Assembly: GCF_025790165.1 (NCBI RefSeq) | Contig: NZ_CP094970.1 | Location: 4,588,001-4,652,000, forward strand | Length of the DNA: 64,000 nt | Reading direction: 5' to 3' | Source of the DNA: Solicola gregarius | GTDB lineage: Bacteria > Actinomycetota > Actinomycetes > Propionibacteriales > Nocardioidaceae | Shown here: piece after piece, positions 15,096-24,266 of the stretch | Position numbering within the stretch: position 1 is the stretch's first letter | How the letters are laid out: the number at the start of each line of letters is the position of its first letter | Notes under the pieces: generated by a model | Told to the model about the DNA's origin: nothing | The model's input: only the letters and a program-made list of their open reading frames with translations | Database searches by the model: none | Made by a program: the position numbers and the translations under genes

Positions 15096-16325
15096 TCACC
15101 GCTGGTCTCCTGCCGCGAGGTCGGGAAGGTCGTGGCCCATGCGCTCGGCCTTCGTCTGGAGGTACCGCAGGTTGTGCTCCGTCGGCTTGATGGCGAGCGG
15201 GACGCGCTCGTCGACGGCCACACCGTACGACACCAGGGCGGTGATCTTGTCGGGGTTGTTCGTCAGCAGGCGTACCGACGAGACGCCGAGGTCGCGCAGG
15301 ATCTGCGCCCCCGTGCCGTAGTCGCGGCCGTCGGCGGGCAGGCCGAGCTCGAGGTTGGCCTCGATCGTGTCGTGTCCGAGGTCCTGCAGGGCGTATGCAC
15401 GGAGCTTGTGCAGCAGGCCGATCCCCCTGCCCTCGTGCCCCCGCAGATACACGACGACGCCGCGACCGGCGGCCATCGCGGCGGCCATCGACGCCTGCAG
15501 CTGCGGACCGCAGTCGCACCGCTGCGACCCGAACGTGTCACCTGTCAGGCACTCGGAGTGCACGCGGGTGAGTACGCCCGCGCCGTCGCCGATGTCGCCG
15601 TAGACGAGCGCCAGATGCTCGGTGTCGTCGATCTCGTTGCGATAGCCGTACACCTCGAACGTGCCGAACTCGGTCGGCAGCTGGGTCTGCGTCTCGCGTA
15701 TGACCTGCGACTCGTGCCGCCGACGATACGTGATGAGGTCCTCGATCGAGACCATCGCCAAACCGTGCTCGTCGGCGAATGCCCGCAACGCCTCCGCCCG
15801 CATCATCGTGCCGTCGTCGTGCACGATCTCGGCGATGACACCGGCCGGCGTCAGACCCGCGAGACGGGCCAGATCGACCGCCGCCTCGGTATGTCCGGCG
15901 CGCGCGAGGACGCCGCCCTCGTGATAGCGAAGCGGCAGGATATGGCCGGGCTGGACCAGCTCGAACGGCTCCGTCGCGGAGTCGGCGAGCACGCGCACGG
16001 TCTTCGTACGATCGGCAGCCGAGATGCCGGTGGTGATGCCGTCGCGGGCGTCGACCGAGATCGTGTACGCGGTGCGCATCCGCTCGCGGTTGTGCGGTGT
16101 CATCAGCGGGATCGCCAACCGGTCGAGGGTCGCTCCCGTGATCGGAGCGCACACCAGCCCGCTGGTGTGGCGGACCAGGAACGCCATCAGCTCCGGCGTC
16201 GCCTTGCTCGCCGCGAAGATCAGGTCGCCCTCGTTCTCGCGGTTCTCGTCATCGACCACCACGACGGCACGACCGGCGCCGACCTCGTCGACCGCCCGCT
16301 CGATCGGGTCCAGTACCACGGTCAT
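15096..16325 (-). CDS. ribBA: Bifunctional DHBP synthase / GTP cyclohydrolase II
   Basis: A 409-aa fusion that supplies both riboflavin precursors. Residues 1-205 are 3,4-dihydroxy-2-butanone-4-phosphate synthase ([16 protein letters not shown], the acidic metal loop; [17 protein letters not shown]). Residues 206-409 are GTP cyclohydrolase II ([23 protein letters not shown] with the three zinc Cys, and [15 protein letters not shown]). Start ATG 16325 ([12 protein letters not shown]) has GGAGG upstream and overlaps the ribM stop by ATGA. Confidence 0.97.
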   Translation of the reverse strand: MTVVLDPIERAVDEVGAGRAVVVVDDENRENEGDLIFAASKATPELMAFLVRHTSGLVCAPITGATLDRLAIPLMTPHNRERMRTAYTISVDARDGITTGISAADRTKTVRVLADSATEPFELVQPGHILPLRYHEGGVLARAGHTEAAVDLARLAGLTPAGVIAEIVHDDGTMMRAEALRAFADEHGLAMVSIEDLITYRRRHESQVIRETQTQLPTEFGTFEVYGYRNEIDDTEHLALVYGDIGDGAGVLTRVHSECLTGDTFGSQRCDCGPQLQASMAAAMAAGRGVVVYLRGHEGRGIGLLHKLRAYALQDLGHDTIEANLELGLPADGRDYGTGAQILRDLGVSSVRLLTNNPDKITALVSYGVAVDERVPLAIKPTEHNLRYLQTKAERMGHDLPDLAAGDQR

Positions 16326-17002
16326 GCCGTTACCTCCGATGTTCGGCCGCCGGCCGCAAGGGCCCGACGACGCGCCCGCAGCCAGGCTACGAAGCCGTAC
16401 ACGCAGAACGCTCCGTACAGCAGGTAGAGCGCTGCCGACGGGTAGTACTCCGCTCGTACGAGCAGTGGTACGCCCACTGCGTCGACGGCGATCCAGATGA
16501 TCCAGAACTCGATCCACCCGCGCGCCATCCCGTACGTCGCGAGGATGCTCCCGGTGAGGATCCACGCGTCGCCGAGCGGACCCCAGGACCCGAGTGCGCG
16601 AAGGGTCGGATAGAAGACCAGCATGCCGACAACGCCGAGCAGCGCGAGCTCGACCAGCCCGCGCCGACCGGCCCAGCCCGGTACGAGAGCGCTGCCGTCG
16701 CCGGCTTCCTGGCGCGCACGGCGTTGCCGCCAGCGCTGCCAGCCGTAGACGCTCACCGCCATGAAGAACACCTGTCGCCCGGCCTGGCCCCAGAGGTCGT
16801 GCACCTGTGGCTTCGACAGCACTCCCCCGACGAAGACCGTGAACAGGATCAGGTTGCCGACGATGCCGACGGGCCATGCCGCAACCGACCGTCGGCTGCC
16901 GAGCAGCGCGCTGGCGATGCCGAACCCGTTGCCGACGATCTCGCGGACGAGCAACGTGCCGCCGCCGACGGCGATCGTGCCCTCCAGAAGCCAGTCCAGC
17001 AT
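16322..17002 (-). CDS. ribM: PnuC-family transporter, probable riboflavin permease RibM/PnuX
   Basis: A 226-aa multi-helix membrane protein of the PnuC family: [37 protein letters not shown] at the N terminus and the QRWRQRR loop. The neighbourhood decides the substrate: PnuC-like genes inside FMN-riboswitch-controlled rib operons of actinobacteria (RibM of Streptomyces, PnuX of Corynebacterium) transport riboflavin by facilitated diffusion. It lies 3 bp after ribE and overlaps ribBA by ATGA. The assignment is firm for the family and inferred for the substrate. Confidence 0.88.
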   Translation of the reverse strand: MLDWLLEGTIAVGGGTLLVREIVGNGFGIASALLGSRRSVAAWPVGIVGNLILFTVFVGGVLSKPQVHDLWGQAGRQVFFMAVSVYGWQRWRQRRARQEAGDGSALVPGWAGRRGLVELALLGVVGMLVFYPTLRALGSWGPLGDAWILTGSILATYGMARGWIEFWIIWIAVDAVGVPLLVRAEYYPSAALYLLYGAFCVYGFVAWLRARRRALAAGGRTSEVTA

Positions 17003-17005
17003 GGC

Positions 17006-17608
17006 CTATGCCTCCTTGTGCGCGAGGAGTCGCTCGACGTACTTCGCGAGGACGTCGACCTCGAGGTTGACCGTGTCACCGACACGCTTGGTGCCGAGCG
17101 TCGTCGCCCGGAGGGTCTCCGGGATGAGCGAAACGGTGAACGCCGGCTCGTCGTCACGTATTCCGACGACGGTCAGCGAGGTGCCGTCGACGGTGACCGA
17201 CCCCTTCTCGACGACGTACTTGGCGAGGTCGGCGGGCAGCTCGATGCGCACGATCTCCCAATGCTCGCTGGGCGAACGCTCGGCGATGCGGCCGGTGCCG
17301 TCGACGTGGCCTTGCACGATGTGGCCGCCGAAGCGCGCGCCTGCCGCCATAGCGCGCTCGAGGTTCACCCGGTCGCCGGCCGAGAGATCCGCGAGCGAGG
17401 TGCGCGCGAGCGTCTCGCGCATGACGTCTGCGGTGAACGTCTCGCCGTCGCGGTCGACGACCGTCAGACAGCAACCGTTGACGGCGATCGACTCGCCATG
17501 GCCGATGTCGCTGGTGACCAGCGGTCCGCGGACGGTGAGCCGAACGGCGTCACCCTGGTCGGTCAGCCGCTCCACGGTGCCGAGCTCCTCGACGATGCCG
17601 GTGAACAT
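17006..17608 (-). CDS. ribE: Riboflavin synthase alpha chain
   Basis: Dismutates two lumazines to riboflavin plus a pyrimidine. The 200-aa protein has the two-barrel repeat of the trimeric enzyme: [15 protein letters not shown] with [28 protein letters not shown] in barrel 1, and [17 protein letters not shown] with [15 protein letters not shown] in barrel 2. Its ATG shares a base with the ribD stop (TGATG). Confidence 0.97.
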   Translation of the reverse strand: MFTGIVEELGTVERLTDQGDAVRLTVRGPLVTSDIGHGESIAVNGCCLTVVDRDGETFTADVMRETLARTSLADLSAGDRVNLERAMAAGARFGGHIVQGHVDGTGRIAERSPSEHWEIVRIELPADLAKYVVEKGSVTVDGTSLTVVGIRDDEPAFTVSLIPETLRATTLGTKRVGDTVNLEVDVLAKYVERLLAHKEA

Positions 17609-18639
17609 CAGGCGGTCTCCTTCGGTTCGAGTCTCGGGCGGGCGGTGATACGTACGTCCGTGCCCACGGTTGTTACCTCAACGGGCTCCAGTCGCCACGC
17701 GTCGGCGATGGTCGTCACGGCCGGCGTCTGCAGTGCTGCGAGTCCCGAGCCGAGCAGCATCGGAGCGACGTACGCGATCACCTCGTCGACCGCGCCTGCG
17801 TCGAGAAATGCGCCGGCCAGCGTGGGGCCGCCCTCGAGCCAGACGTCGCGTACACCGTCGGCGTACAAGACCTTCAGCGCCTCGCGCACGTCACGGGTCG
17901 CCAGGTGACGGGTGGGCGCGTCGTCGCTCCACACGTTCCGGTCCGCGGGCAGCTCGCGGGTACCGATCACGACTCGTAAGGGCTGGTCGCCGATCGGCCG
18001 GTCGGCGTCGTCGCGCACCGTCAGGCGGGGGTTGTCGATCAGCACGGTGCCCGTACCGACGACGATCGCGTCGACCGCAGCGCGCAGCCGATGCGTGTCA
18101 CGACGTGCCTCCGGACCGGAGATCCAACGGCTCGTGCCGTCGGCCGCCGCGCTGCGACCGTCGATGGTCGCGGCGAGCTTCCAGGTCACGAACGGGCGCT
18201 GCATGCGAACCGATCGGGTCCAGTGCTCGTTCAGGGCGTACGCCTCGTCGGCGAGCACGCCGCTCTCGACGTCTACGCCCGCCTGCGCGAGTCGGGCCGC
18301 TCCGCCGGCGGCCTGGTCGGTCGGCTCCGCCTGGGCGACGACGACGCGGCGTACGCCCGCGGCGATCAGTGCCTCGCTGCACGGCCCGGTACGCCCGGTG
18401 TGGTTGCACGGCTCGAGCGTGACGATCGCGGTGGCGCCTCGGGCGCGTTCGCCCGCCTGCTGCAAGGCGTCGACCTCCGCGTGCGGCGTGCCCGGCCCCT
18501 GGTGCACGCCGACAGCGAGGCGGCTGCCGTCGTCGGCAAGCAGAATGCAGCCCACGCGGGGATTCGGATGCGTGCGTACGGAGGCGCGCGCGGCGCGCAA
18601 GGCCTCGCGCATCGCCTCGTTCTCGGCCTGGTTCGCCAC
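17608..18639 (-). CDS. ribD: Bifunctional pyrimidine deaminase/reductase
   Basis: Second and third steps of riboflavin synthesis. The N-terminal deaminase has the zinc motif HAEVDAL and PCNHTGRTGPC; the C-terminal reductase (from about residue 145, RPFVTWKLAATIDGRSAAADGTSRWISG) belongs to the DHFR-like RibD_C family and carries WLEGGPTLAGAFLDAG. I place the start at GTG 18639 (MANQAENEAMREAL), which has GGGAGG seven bases upstream; a GTG at 18660 is possible but poorly placed. First gene after the FMN riboswitch. Confidence 0.93.
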   Translation of the reverse strand: MANQAENEAMREALRAARASVRTHPNPRVGCILLADDGSRLAVGVHQGPGTPHAEVDALQQAGERARGATAIVTLEPCNHTGRTGPCSEALIAAGVRRVVVAQAEPTDQAAGGAARLAQAGVDVESGVLADEAYALNEHWTRSVRMQRPFVTWKLAATIDGRSAAADGTSRWISGPEARRDTHRLRAAVDAIVVGTGTVLIDNPRLTVRDDADRPIGDQPLRVVIGTRELPADRNVWSDDAPTRHLATRDVREALKVLYADGVRDVWLEGGPTLAGAFLDAGAVDEVIAYVAPMLLGSGLAALQTPAVTTIADAWRLEPVEVTTVGTDVRITARPRLEPKETA

Positions 18640-18726
18640 CAGCCGGCCTCCCGTCGTCACCGACTCAGGCTCCGGGGCGATGTCGCTGCGAGGCGACGAG
18701 ATGACCGCCGCAGCGGCCGTCGCGTG

Positions 18727-18866
18727 TTCCTCCCATCCGGACTTTCACCGTCGGTCCTGGAGTTCCACCAGGTCAACCGGGCACCTGACCCGCGGGATGC
18801 GAGTCGAGTGACCGGGTCGCGGACTGTCACCGCCGGCTCGGAATTTCACCGACCCCGGAGCACGCT
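18727..18866 (-). promoter_or_regulatory. FMN riboswitch (RFN element)
   Basis: The minus strand contains the full conserved core: GGTCGGTGAAATTCCGAGCC and GGCGGTGACAGTCCGCGAC at the 5' side and CGGTGAAAGTCCGGATGGGAGG at the 3' side, with the variable arm between 18760 and 18815. It lies in the ribD leader, about 90 nt before the ribD start, so FMN binding should shut down ribD-ribE-ribM-ribBA-ribH. The region after the aptamer is G+C-rich; whether it acts through termination or by hiding the ribosome binding site is not clear. Confidence 0.95.
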
Positions 18867-18878
18867 TGCTCTTCGCAC

Positions 18879-18884
18879 AGACTA
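18879..18884 (-). promoter_or_regulatory. Candidate -10 box of the riboflavin operon
   Basis: TAGTCT on the minus strand, about 13 bp before the riboswitch 5' end and between it and the rpe stop codon (18919). A start site seven bases downstream would place the RNA 5' end right at the aptamer. No good -35 is seen. Confidence 0.4.
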
Positions 18885-18918
18885 CGCCTTGGCGATCGCG
18901 GCAGCGTCGTGAGGCTCG

Positions 18919-19575
18919 TCACGCCTGCTGGGCGAGCGTGCGGAGCTCACGTACTGCACGGTCGGGGTCGTCGGCACCGAACACCGCCGAGCCCGCCACG
19001 AACGTGTCTGCGCCGGCTTCGGCGCAGCGCTCGATCGTGTCGGCCGAGACACCGCCGTCGATCTGCAGCCAGATGTCGCCGCCGTGCTTGTCGAGCAGCT
19101 CCCTGGTGCGGCGGATCTTCGGTACGACCAGGTCGAGGAACTTCTGCCCGCCGAATCCGGGCTCGACGGTCATCAGGAGCACCATGTCGAGCTCGGGAAG
19201 CAGGTCCTCGTACGGCTCGATCGGCGTCGCGGGCTTGAGCGCCATGCTCGCTCGTACGTCGAGCGACCGCAGCCCACGCGCGAGGCGGACGGGCGCGTGC
19301 GCCGCCTCGACGTGGAACGTCACGCTGCGGGCACCCGCCTCTGCGTACGCCGGCGCCCACCGATCGGGGTCCTCGATCATCAGGTGCGCGTCGACCGGCT
19401 GCGCGGCGGCGTTCGCGATCGCCTCGACGACGGGCGCCCCGAGGGTGAGGTTCGGGACGAAGTGGTTGTCCATGACGTCGACGTGCAGCCAGTCCGCGCT
19501 GGCGACGCGTGCGGTCTCGGCCTGGAGGTTCGCGAAGTCGGCGGACAGGATGCTCGGCGCGATGCGGATGCCCAT
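18919..19575 (-). CDS. rpe: Ribulose-phosphate 3-epimerase
   Basis: Interconverts ribulose-5-P and xylulose-5-P in the pentose phosphate pathway. A TIM barrel of 218 aa with [14 protein letters not shown], the metal site [42 protein letters not shown] and [11 protein letters not shown]. Start ATG 19575. It feeds ribulose-5-P to RibB, which fits its place directly upstream of the rib genes, although the riboswitch and a candidate promoter separate their regulation. Confidence 0.97.
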   Translation of the reverse strand: MGIRIAPSILSADFANLQAETARVASADWLHVDVMDNHFVPNLTLGAPVVEAIANAAAQPVDAHLMIEDPDRWAPAYAEAGARSVTFHVEAAHAPVRLARGLRSLDVRASMALKPATPIEPYEDLLPELDMVLLMTVEPGFGGQKFLDLVVPKIRRTRELLDKHGGDIWLQIDGGVSADTIERCAEAGADTFVAGSAVFGADDPDRAVRELRTLAQQA

Positions 19576-19626
19576 GAGGGCAACCTACCGAACGCCGGAT
19601 CCGAGCGATCGTCATAGCACCGTCTG

Positions 19627-20976
19627 TCAGCGTCGGCGCAGCACCGCGACGAACATCGCATCGGTTCCGTGCACATGCGGCCACAGCTGTACGTACGGCC
19701 CGCTGAGGTCGACGACCTGCGGGAGCAGCCGCGTCGCATCGACGACCTCGACGTCATCGCGCCGAGCGACGATCGCCTCGACGATCTCCTGCGTCTCGCG
19801 TACGTGCGGCGAGCACGTTGCATAGGTGACGATGCCGCCGCGCCGGGTGGAGTCGAGCGCGCTGCCGAGCAGCTCGCGCTGGAGCGTCGTGAGCGAGTCG
19901 AGGTCTGCCTCGGACCTACGCCACCGGGCCTCGGGCCTGCGGCGCAACGCTCCGAGTCCGGTGCACGGTGCGTCGACGAGCACTCGGTCGAACGACGCGC
20001 CTTCCCAGGCGGGCTTGCGGCCATCGCCGCTGACCACCGTGACGTTGTCGAGCCCGCGTACGGCCTTGCGAACCAGCTCGGCGCGATGGGGCTGCAGCTC
20101 GTTCGCCGTCACCGTCGCCGACCGCTCCCCCGCGAGCGCGCCGAGGAGCGCCGCCTTGCCACCGGGGCCGGCACAGAGATCGAGCCACGCCGCGTCGTCG
20201 CCGTCGAGAGGCGCTGCCGCCGCCGCGATTGCCACGAGCTGGGAGCCCTCGTCCTGTACGCCGACCCGCCCGCCGCGTACCGCGCTCAGCCCGCCGGGCA
20301 TCCCGGAAGGCAGCTGGTATGCGTACGGCGACATCGAACCGGGCGTCGCACCTGCGGCTTCGAGCTCGGCCCGATCGGTGTCGGTGAGGCCGGGACGCGC
20401 TGCCAGCGTCACGTGTGGGGCGTCGTTGTCTGCTTCGAGCAGGCGCTCCAGGGCATCGGCATCGTCGCCGAGAGCGGCGCGCAGCGCCTCGACGATCCAG
20501 CGCGGGTGCGAGTACACGACCGACAGGTGTCCGATCGGGTCAGCATCACGGCTCGGCGCCACCCGTCGCATCCACGCGTCGAGGTCGTTGCGCGCAACCT
20601 TGCGGAGCACGGCGTTGACGAACGCCGCCGGCTTGTGGCCGACCTGCTCGCGTACCAGATCGACGCTCGTCGACACCGCGGCGTGGCTCGGGGTGCGCAG
20701 CGAGAGCAGCTGGTGGGTGCCGAGTCGCAGAACGTCGCGTACGGGTGGGTCGACTGCCGCTAGCCCCTTGGTCGTCACGGTCTCGAGCACCGCGTCGTAC
20801 GTGCCCTGGCGGCGGATCGTGCCGTGGGTCAGCTCGGTCGCGAACGCCGCGTCACGACCGCCGAGGCCGGCGTCGGTGATCTTGCCGGGTAGCAGCAGGT
20901 TGACGTACGCATCGCGGGTGTCGACCGCACGCATCACCTCCCAGGCGATGCGCCGCGCCGGGTCAGCCTTCGGCAT
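19627..20976 (-). CDS. rsmB: 16S rRNA (cytosine-967-C5) methyltransferase
   Basis: A 449-aa two-domain enzyme. Residues 1-150 are the NusB-like RNA-binding domain (RRIAWEVMRAVDTRDAYVNLLLPG, FVNAVLRKVAR). The rest is the RsmB/NOP2 methyltransferase domain: SAM site LDLCAGPGGKAALLGAL, PC motif VLVDAPCTGLGALRRRPEARWRR and catalytic TYATCSPHVRETQEIV, giving the two Cys of the m5C mechanism. ATG 20976 overlaps the end of fmt by 14 bp. Confidence 0.95.
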   Translation of the reverse strand: MPKADPARRIAWEVMRAVDTRDAYVNLLLPGKITDAGLGGRDAAFATELTHGTIRRQGTYDAVLETVTTKGLAAVDPPVRDVLRLGTHQLLSLRTPSHAAVSTSVDLVREQVGHKPAAFVNAVLRKVARNDLDAWMRRVAPSRDADPIGHLSVVYSHPRWIVEALRAALGDDADALERLLEADNDAPHVTLAARPGLTDTDRAELEAAGATPGSMSPYAYQLPSGMPGGLSAVRGGRVGVQDEGSQLVAIAAAAAPLDGDDAAWLDLCAGPGGKAALLGALAGERSATVTANELQPHRAELVRKAVRGLDNVTVVSGDGRKPAWEGASFDRVLVDAPCTGLGALRRRPEARWRRSEADLDSLTTLQRELLGSALDSTRRGGIVTYATCSPHVRETQEIVEAIVARRDDVEVVDATRLLPQVVDLSGPYVQLWPHVHGTDAMFVAVLRRR

Positions 20977-21895
20977 CGAACCTCGCTCCGGCCTCCGGGC
21001 GCACTCCCCTGGCCCAGTCCGCTGCGGGCATCGGCCTCTTGCCGCGGGGCTGGATGGAGCCGAGCTCCACGTCGACGGTCGCGGTGCCGATCCGGACCGT
21101 GTGCTTGTCGGCGCTGATCTCACCCGGCTCGAGGGTGTCGCCGTCGGTCGGCTGCACCGGGCCGAGCTTGATGCGGCCGCCGTCGAGCGTCGTCCACGCG
21201 CCGGGGTCGGGCGTGCAGGCACGGATCCGGCGGTCGATCGCGGCCGCGGCCTCCGTCCAACGAACCCGCCCGTCGTCGACCTCGATCTTCGTTGCGTACG
21301 AAGCGCCGTCGGCCGACTGCGGCCTGGCCTCGATGTCGCCCGCCTCGACGTGGTCGAGGGTGTCGACCAACAGGGTGGACCCGGCGGCCGCCAGCCGGTC
21401 GAGGAGTGCGCCGGACGTATCGTCCGGGCGTACGGCCTCGGTCAGGACGCCGTACACCGGGCCGGCGTCGAGCTCCTTCACGATTCGAAACGTCGTCGCG
21501 CCGGTGACCTCGTCTCCCGCGAGCAGCGCGTGCTGTACGGGCGCGGCGCCACGCCACGCGGGCAACACCGAGAAATGCAGGTTGACCCATCCGTGCTCTG
21601 GTACGTCGAGTGCCGACTGCGGCAGCAGCGCGCCGTACGCGACGACCGGGCAGCAGGCCGGACTCAGCTCGCGCAGCCGATCGAGGAATGCGGGATCGCC
21701 CGCCCGCTCGGGTTTGAGGGTCTCGATGCCGCGCTCGGCCGCCCAGTCGGACACGGGCGAGGCGACGAGCTTGCGGCCGCGCCCGGTCGGGGCATCGGGT
21801 CGGGTCACCACGGCGACGAGCTCGTGGTGGCTGGACGCGATCGCATCGAGCGACGGCAGGGCGACGTCTGGGGTACCGGCGAACACAACACGCAC
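20963..21895 (-). CDS. fmt: Methionyl-tRNA formyltransferase
   Basis: Formylates initiator Met-tRNA using 10-formyl-THF. The 310-aa protein shows RVVFAGTPDVALPSLDAI, the catalytic region VNLHFSVLPAWRGAAPVQHALLAGDEVTGATTF (Asn/His of the SLLP motif) and the C-terminal OB-like domain. GTG 21895 is chosen to give the family start MRVVFAGTP; TTG 21898 one codon earlier is also in frame. Confidence 0.95.
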   Translation of the reverse strand: MRVVFAGTPDVALPSLDAIASSHHELVAVVTRPDAPTGRGRKLVASPVSDWAAERGIETLKPERAGDPAFLDRLRELSPACCPVVAYGALLPQSALDVPEHGWVNLHFSVLPAWRGAAPVQHALLAGDEVTGATTFRIVKELDAGPVYGVLTEAVRPDDTSGALLDRLAAAGSTLLVDTLDHVEAGDIEARPQSADGASYATKIEVDDGRVRWTEAAAAIDRRIRACTPDPGAWTTLDGGRIKLGPVQPTDGDTLEPGEISADKHTVRIGTATVDVELGSIQPRGKRPMPAADWARGVRPEAGARFDAEG

Positions 21896-22198
21896 CAAGT
21901 CACCCTATCGACCGCCGGCCCTCCCGCCCCCGTGACCGTGACGAGAGCCCTGACGCGGTCACGTAGTCGCCTTGGGCGGGCGCGCTCGTGCGACCGACCG
22001 CCTCTACGAGATGTGATCCGAAACCGCGACTCGTGGCGACTCCGCTGGAGCCGACTCCGCGGTTTCAGACCACATCTCGGGCTCCTTGTGCGTCCCGTGT
22101 CGTTCAATGCACCCTCGTACCTGGACCCCGATCCTCGTTCACCCTAGGGTTCTCGCCGCGGCTTCCTCCACGTGCTGGGGTTCTCGCCGCGGTATCCC
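21896..22198. other. priA-fmt intergenic region with inverted and direct repeats
   Basis: 303 bp without a credible gene. It contains an imperfect inverted repeat (arms 22007-22043 and 22047-22079; outer CGAGATGTG/CACATCTCG and inner GAAACCGCG/CGCGGTTTC match) that could be a terminator after priA. Two copies of GGGTTCTCGCCGCGG start at 22147 and 22178, 31 bp apart. The fmt promoter should lie between 21900 and 22000 but no clear boxes were recognised. Confidence 0.6.
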
Positions 22199-24208
22199 TC
22201 AGGCCAGCTGAGCCGGGTCGACGTCGACGCGCAGGTGCGACAGCTTGCGCGCCGACCTCCCGGCCTGGAGCTCGCGCAGCGCCTCCGCGAGTTCGCCGCC
22301 GCGATGGCGCGGCACGCGGACGATCAGCCGCGCCGAGTCGTCGTCGATCTCAACGGGCCCGAGCAGCTCGAACGGCTGCGGCCATTCGTGGTCGATCAGC
22401 GCCTCCAGCTCGTCGACCGGCCCCTCGACCGCCGCAAGGATGACGGCCGGCGGGAGGTGCGCCGCCTGCCGCTCGGCGAGCTCGCGGCGCGCGTGCCCGG
22501 CAGGATCGAGCCGGACGAGCGCCTGCAGTACGCCGAGCGTCTGATCGCCGATCGCGAGCACCCGCCCTCCGGCCTCGGCGCCGCGCACGAGCGCGGTCGC
22601 GTTGAGCCACCGGCGCAGCGACTCCTCTGCGACGCGTAGGTCGGGGCGCGAGAGCATCAGCCCGCAGTCCATCAGTACGCCCGCGGCGTACCCGCCCTCG
22701 GTGGCGGGCTCGGCACCGGGAGTCGCCACCACGAGTACCGCCTCCGCGGACACCCGCTCGCGTACGTGCTCACCCGACGACGTCACGACCGGCACCTGGG
22801 GGAACGCGCGTCCGAGCTCCTCCGCGGTACGCGCATCACCGACGACGACCGCACGCATGCGTACAGACCCACACTCGCCGCACGACCAGGTCGCACCGTC
22901 ACGCCCGCACCACCGACACGTCGGCTCGGCGTCGGAGGACCGCTGGGCCATGGGCCCGGCGCAGTGCGCACACCGCGCGGGCGTACGACAGCGCTGGCAT
23001 GCGAGCGCGGAGCGGTAGCCCAGCCGCGGCACCTGAACCAACACCGGGCCGGCGTCGAGACCCGACCGGATCAGCGTGAACGCCTCGTGCGGAAGCCGAG
23101 CCCGTCCTCCGGAAAGGTCGGCCGCCGCCGCGCGTTCGTCGGCGCCTGTCACCGCGACCCGAGCCCACGAGGCGCGCCGGGCCGGCAGGCTCGGCCCCAG
23201 CTCGTCGCACCAGCCGCTCTCGATCAGCCGCTGCGCCTCCGCCGAGCGCGCGTACCCGCCGATCAGCGCCGCACAGCCGGCGTCGTGCGCCCGCGTCAGC
23301 AGCACCTCCCGGGCGTGGGGGTACGGGGCGCGGGGTTCGGCGTGCAGGTCGTCGGCGTCGTCCCAGATCGCGACCAGGCCCAGGTCGTGCACCGGAGCGA
23401 ACGCCGCCGCGCGGGTGCCGACGACGACCCTCGTCAGCCCTCGGGCCAGCGAGAGGAACGCCCGGTAGCGTGCCGACGGACCGAGCGCAGCGGTCAGCTC
23501 CACGTGGCGCCCCGCCCCGAGGACGTCGGCCATGGCCGCGCCGACCCTCGCGACGTCGGTGGCATCGGGTACGCACACGATCGCGCCCCGGCCGGCCGCA
23601 ACCGTCGCGGCAACGGCGAGCGCGATGTCGTGGCCGGACGATGCGCCCGGCAGCGCCGACCACACCGCGCGCGGGCGGTCGCCCGCGGCGATCGCGCTCA
23701 CGTACTCGGCACCACCGGCGTAGGCGTCCCACCCGGAGAGGTCCGCCGGCGCCTCGACGGGGCCGGCGGGCGTACGCGCCGCGCGCTTCTCGGTCGTGGC
23801 GTGTCGCGGCGGCACCGCAAGACGTACGACATCGGCGAACGTGCCGGCATAGCGATCGGCAACCGTACGCACCAGCCGGGCGACGTCGGGACGTAGCACG
23901 ACCTCGTCCGAGACCGCACGCGAGAGACGCCCGAGCCGGCCGGTGTGGTCGGATTCCGCGACCCGGTCGAGCACGAACCCGCTCACCTGCTGGCCGGCGA
24001 AACGGACGACCACCCGCGAGCCCGGCACCGCCGTGTCGTGCATCGCCTCGGGTACGAGGTAGTCGAACGGCCGGTCCAGATGGGCGAGCGACACGTCGAC
24101 CGCGACGCGGGCTACGGGCAGCTCGGGCGCGAGCGCGGCGCCATCGGGCACCTTGGGCCGGCGTACCGCTCCCTTGAGCAGCGCGAGCTGCTCATGATCG
24201 TCGCTCAC
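22199..24208 (-). CDS. priA: Primosomal protein N', helicase-degenerate actinobacterial form
   Basis: 669-aa PriA homologue. The N-terminal 3'-DNA-binding domain is clear (VARVAVDVSLAHLDRPFDYLVPEAM) and the eight zinc Cys are present in CQRC, CAHC, CRWC and CGEC. The helicase motifs are not: where GxTGSGKT should be the sequence reads WSALPGASSGHDIALAV, and the DEEH box reads WDDADDLHAEP. Actinobacterial PriA proteins are known to lack the Walker A site, so this protein probably acts as a restart-site or loading factor without ATP-driven unwinding. GTG start at 24208. Confidence 0.9.
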   Translation of the reverse strand: MSDDHEQLALLKGAVRRPKVPDGAALAPELPVARVAVDVSLAHLDRPFDYLVPEAMHDTAVPGSRVVVRFAGQQVSGFVLDRVAESDHTGRLGRLSRAVSDEVVLRPDVARLVRTVADRYAGTFADVVRLAVPPRHATTEKRAARTPAGPVEAPADLSGWDAYAGGAEYVSAIAAGDRPRAVWSALPGASSGHDIALAVAATVAAGRGAIVCVPDATDVARVGAAMADVLGAGRHVELTAALGPSARYRAFLSLARGLTRVVVGTRAAAFAPVHDLGLVAIWDDADDLHAEPRAPYPHAREVLLTRAHDAGCAALIGGYARSAEAQRLIESGWCDELGPSLPARRASWARVAVTGADERAAAADLSGGRARLPHEAFTLIRSGLDAGPVLVQVPRLGYRSALACQRCRTPARCAHCAGPMAQRSSDAEPTCRWCGRDGATWSCGECGSVRMRAVVVGDARTAEELGRAFPQVPVVTSSGEHVRERVSAEAVLVVATPGAEPATEGGYAAGVLMDCGLMLSRPDLRVAEESLRRWLNATALVRGAEAGGRVLAIGDQTLGVLQALVRLDPAGHARRELAERQAAHLPPAVILAAVEGPVDELEALIDHEWPQPFELLGPVEIDDDSARLIVRVPRHRGGELAEALRELQAGRSARKLSHLRVDVDPAQLA

Positions 24209-24266
24209 CCGACGTTTCTACCAGCCGCCGCCGACGGGCAGTCCCGCCCAGTGAGCCCGTGAGCGG

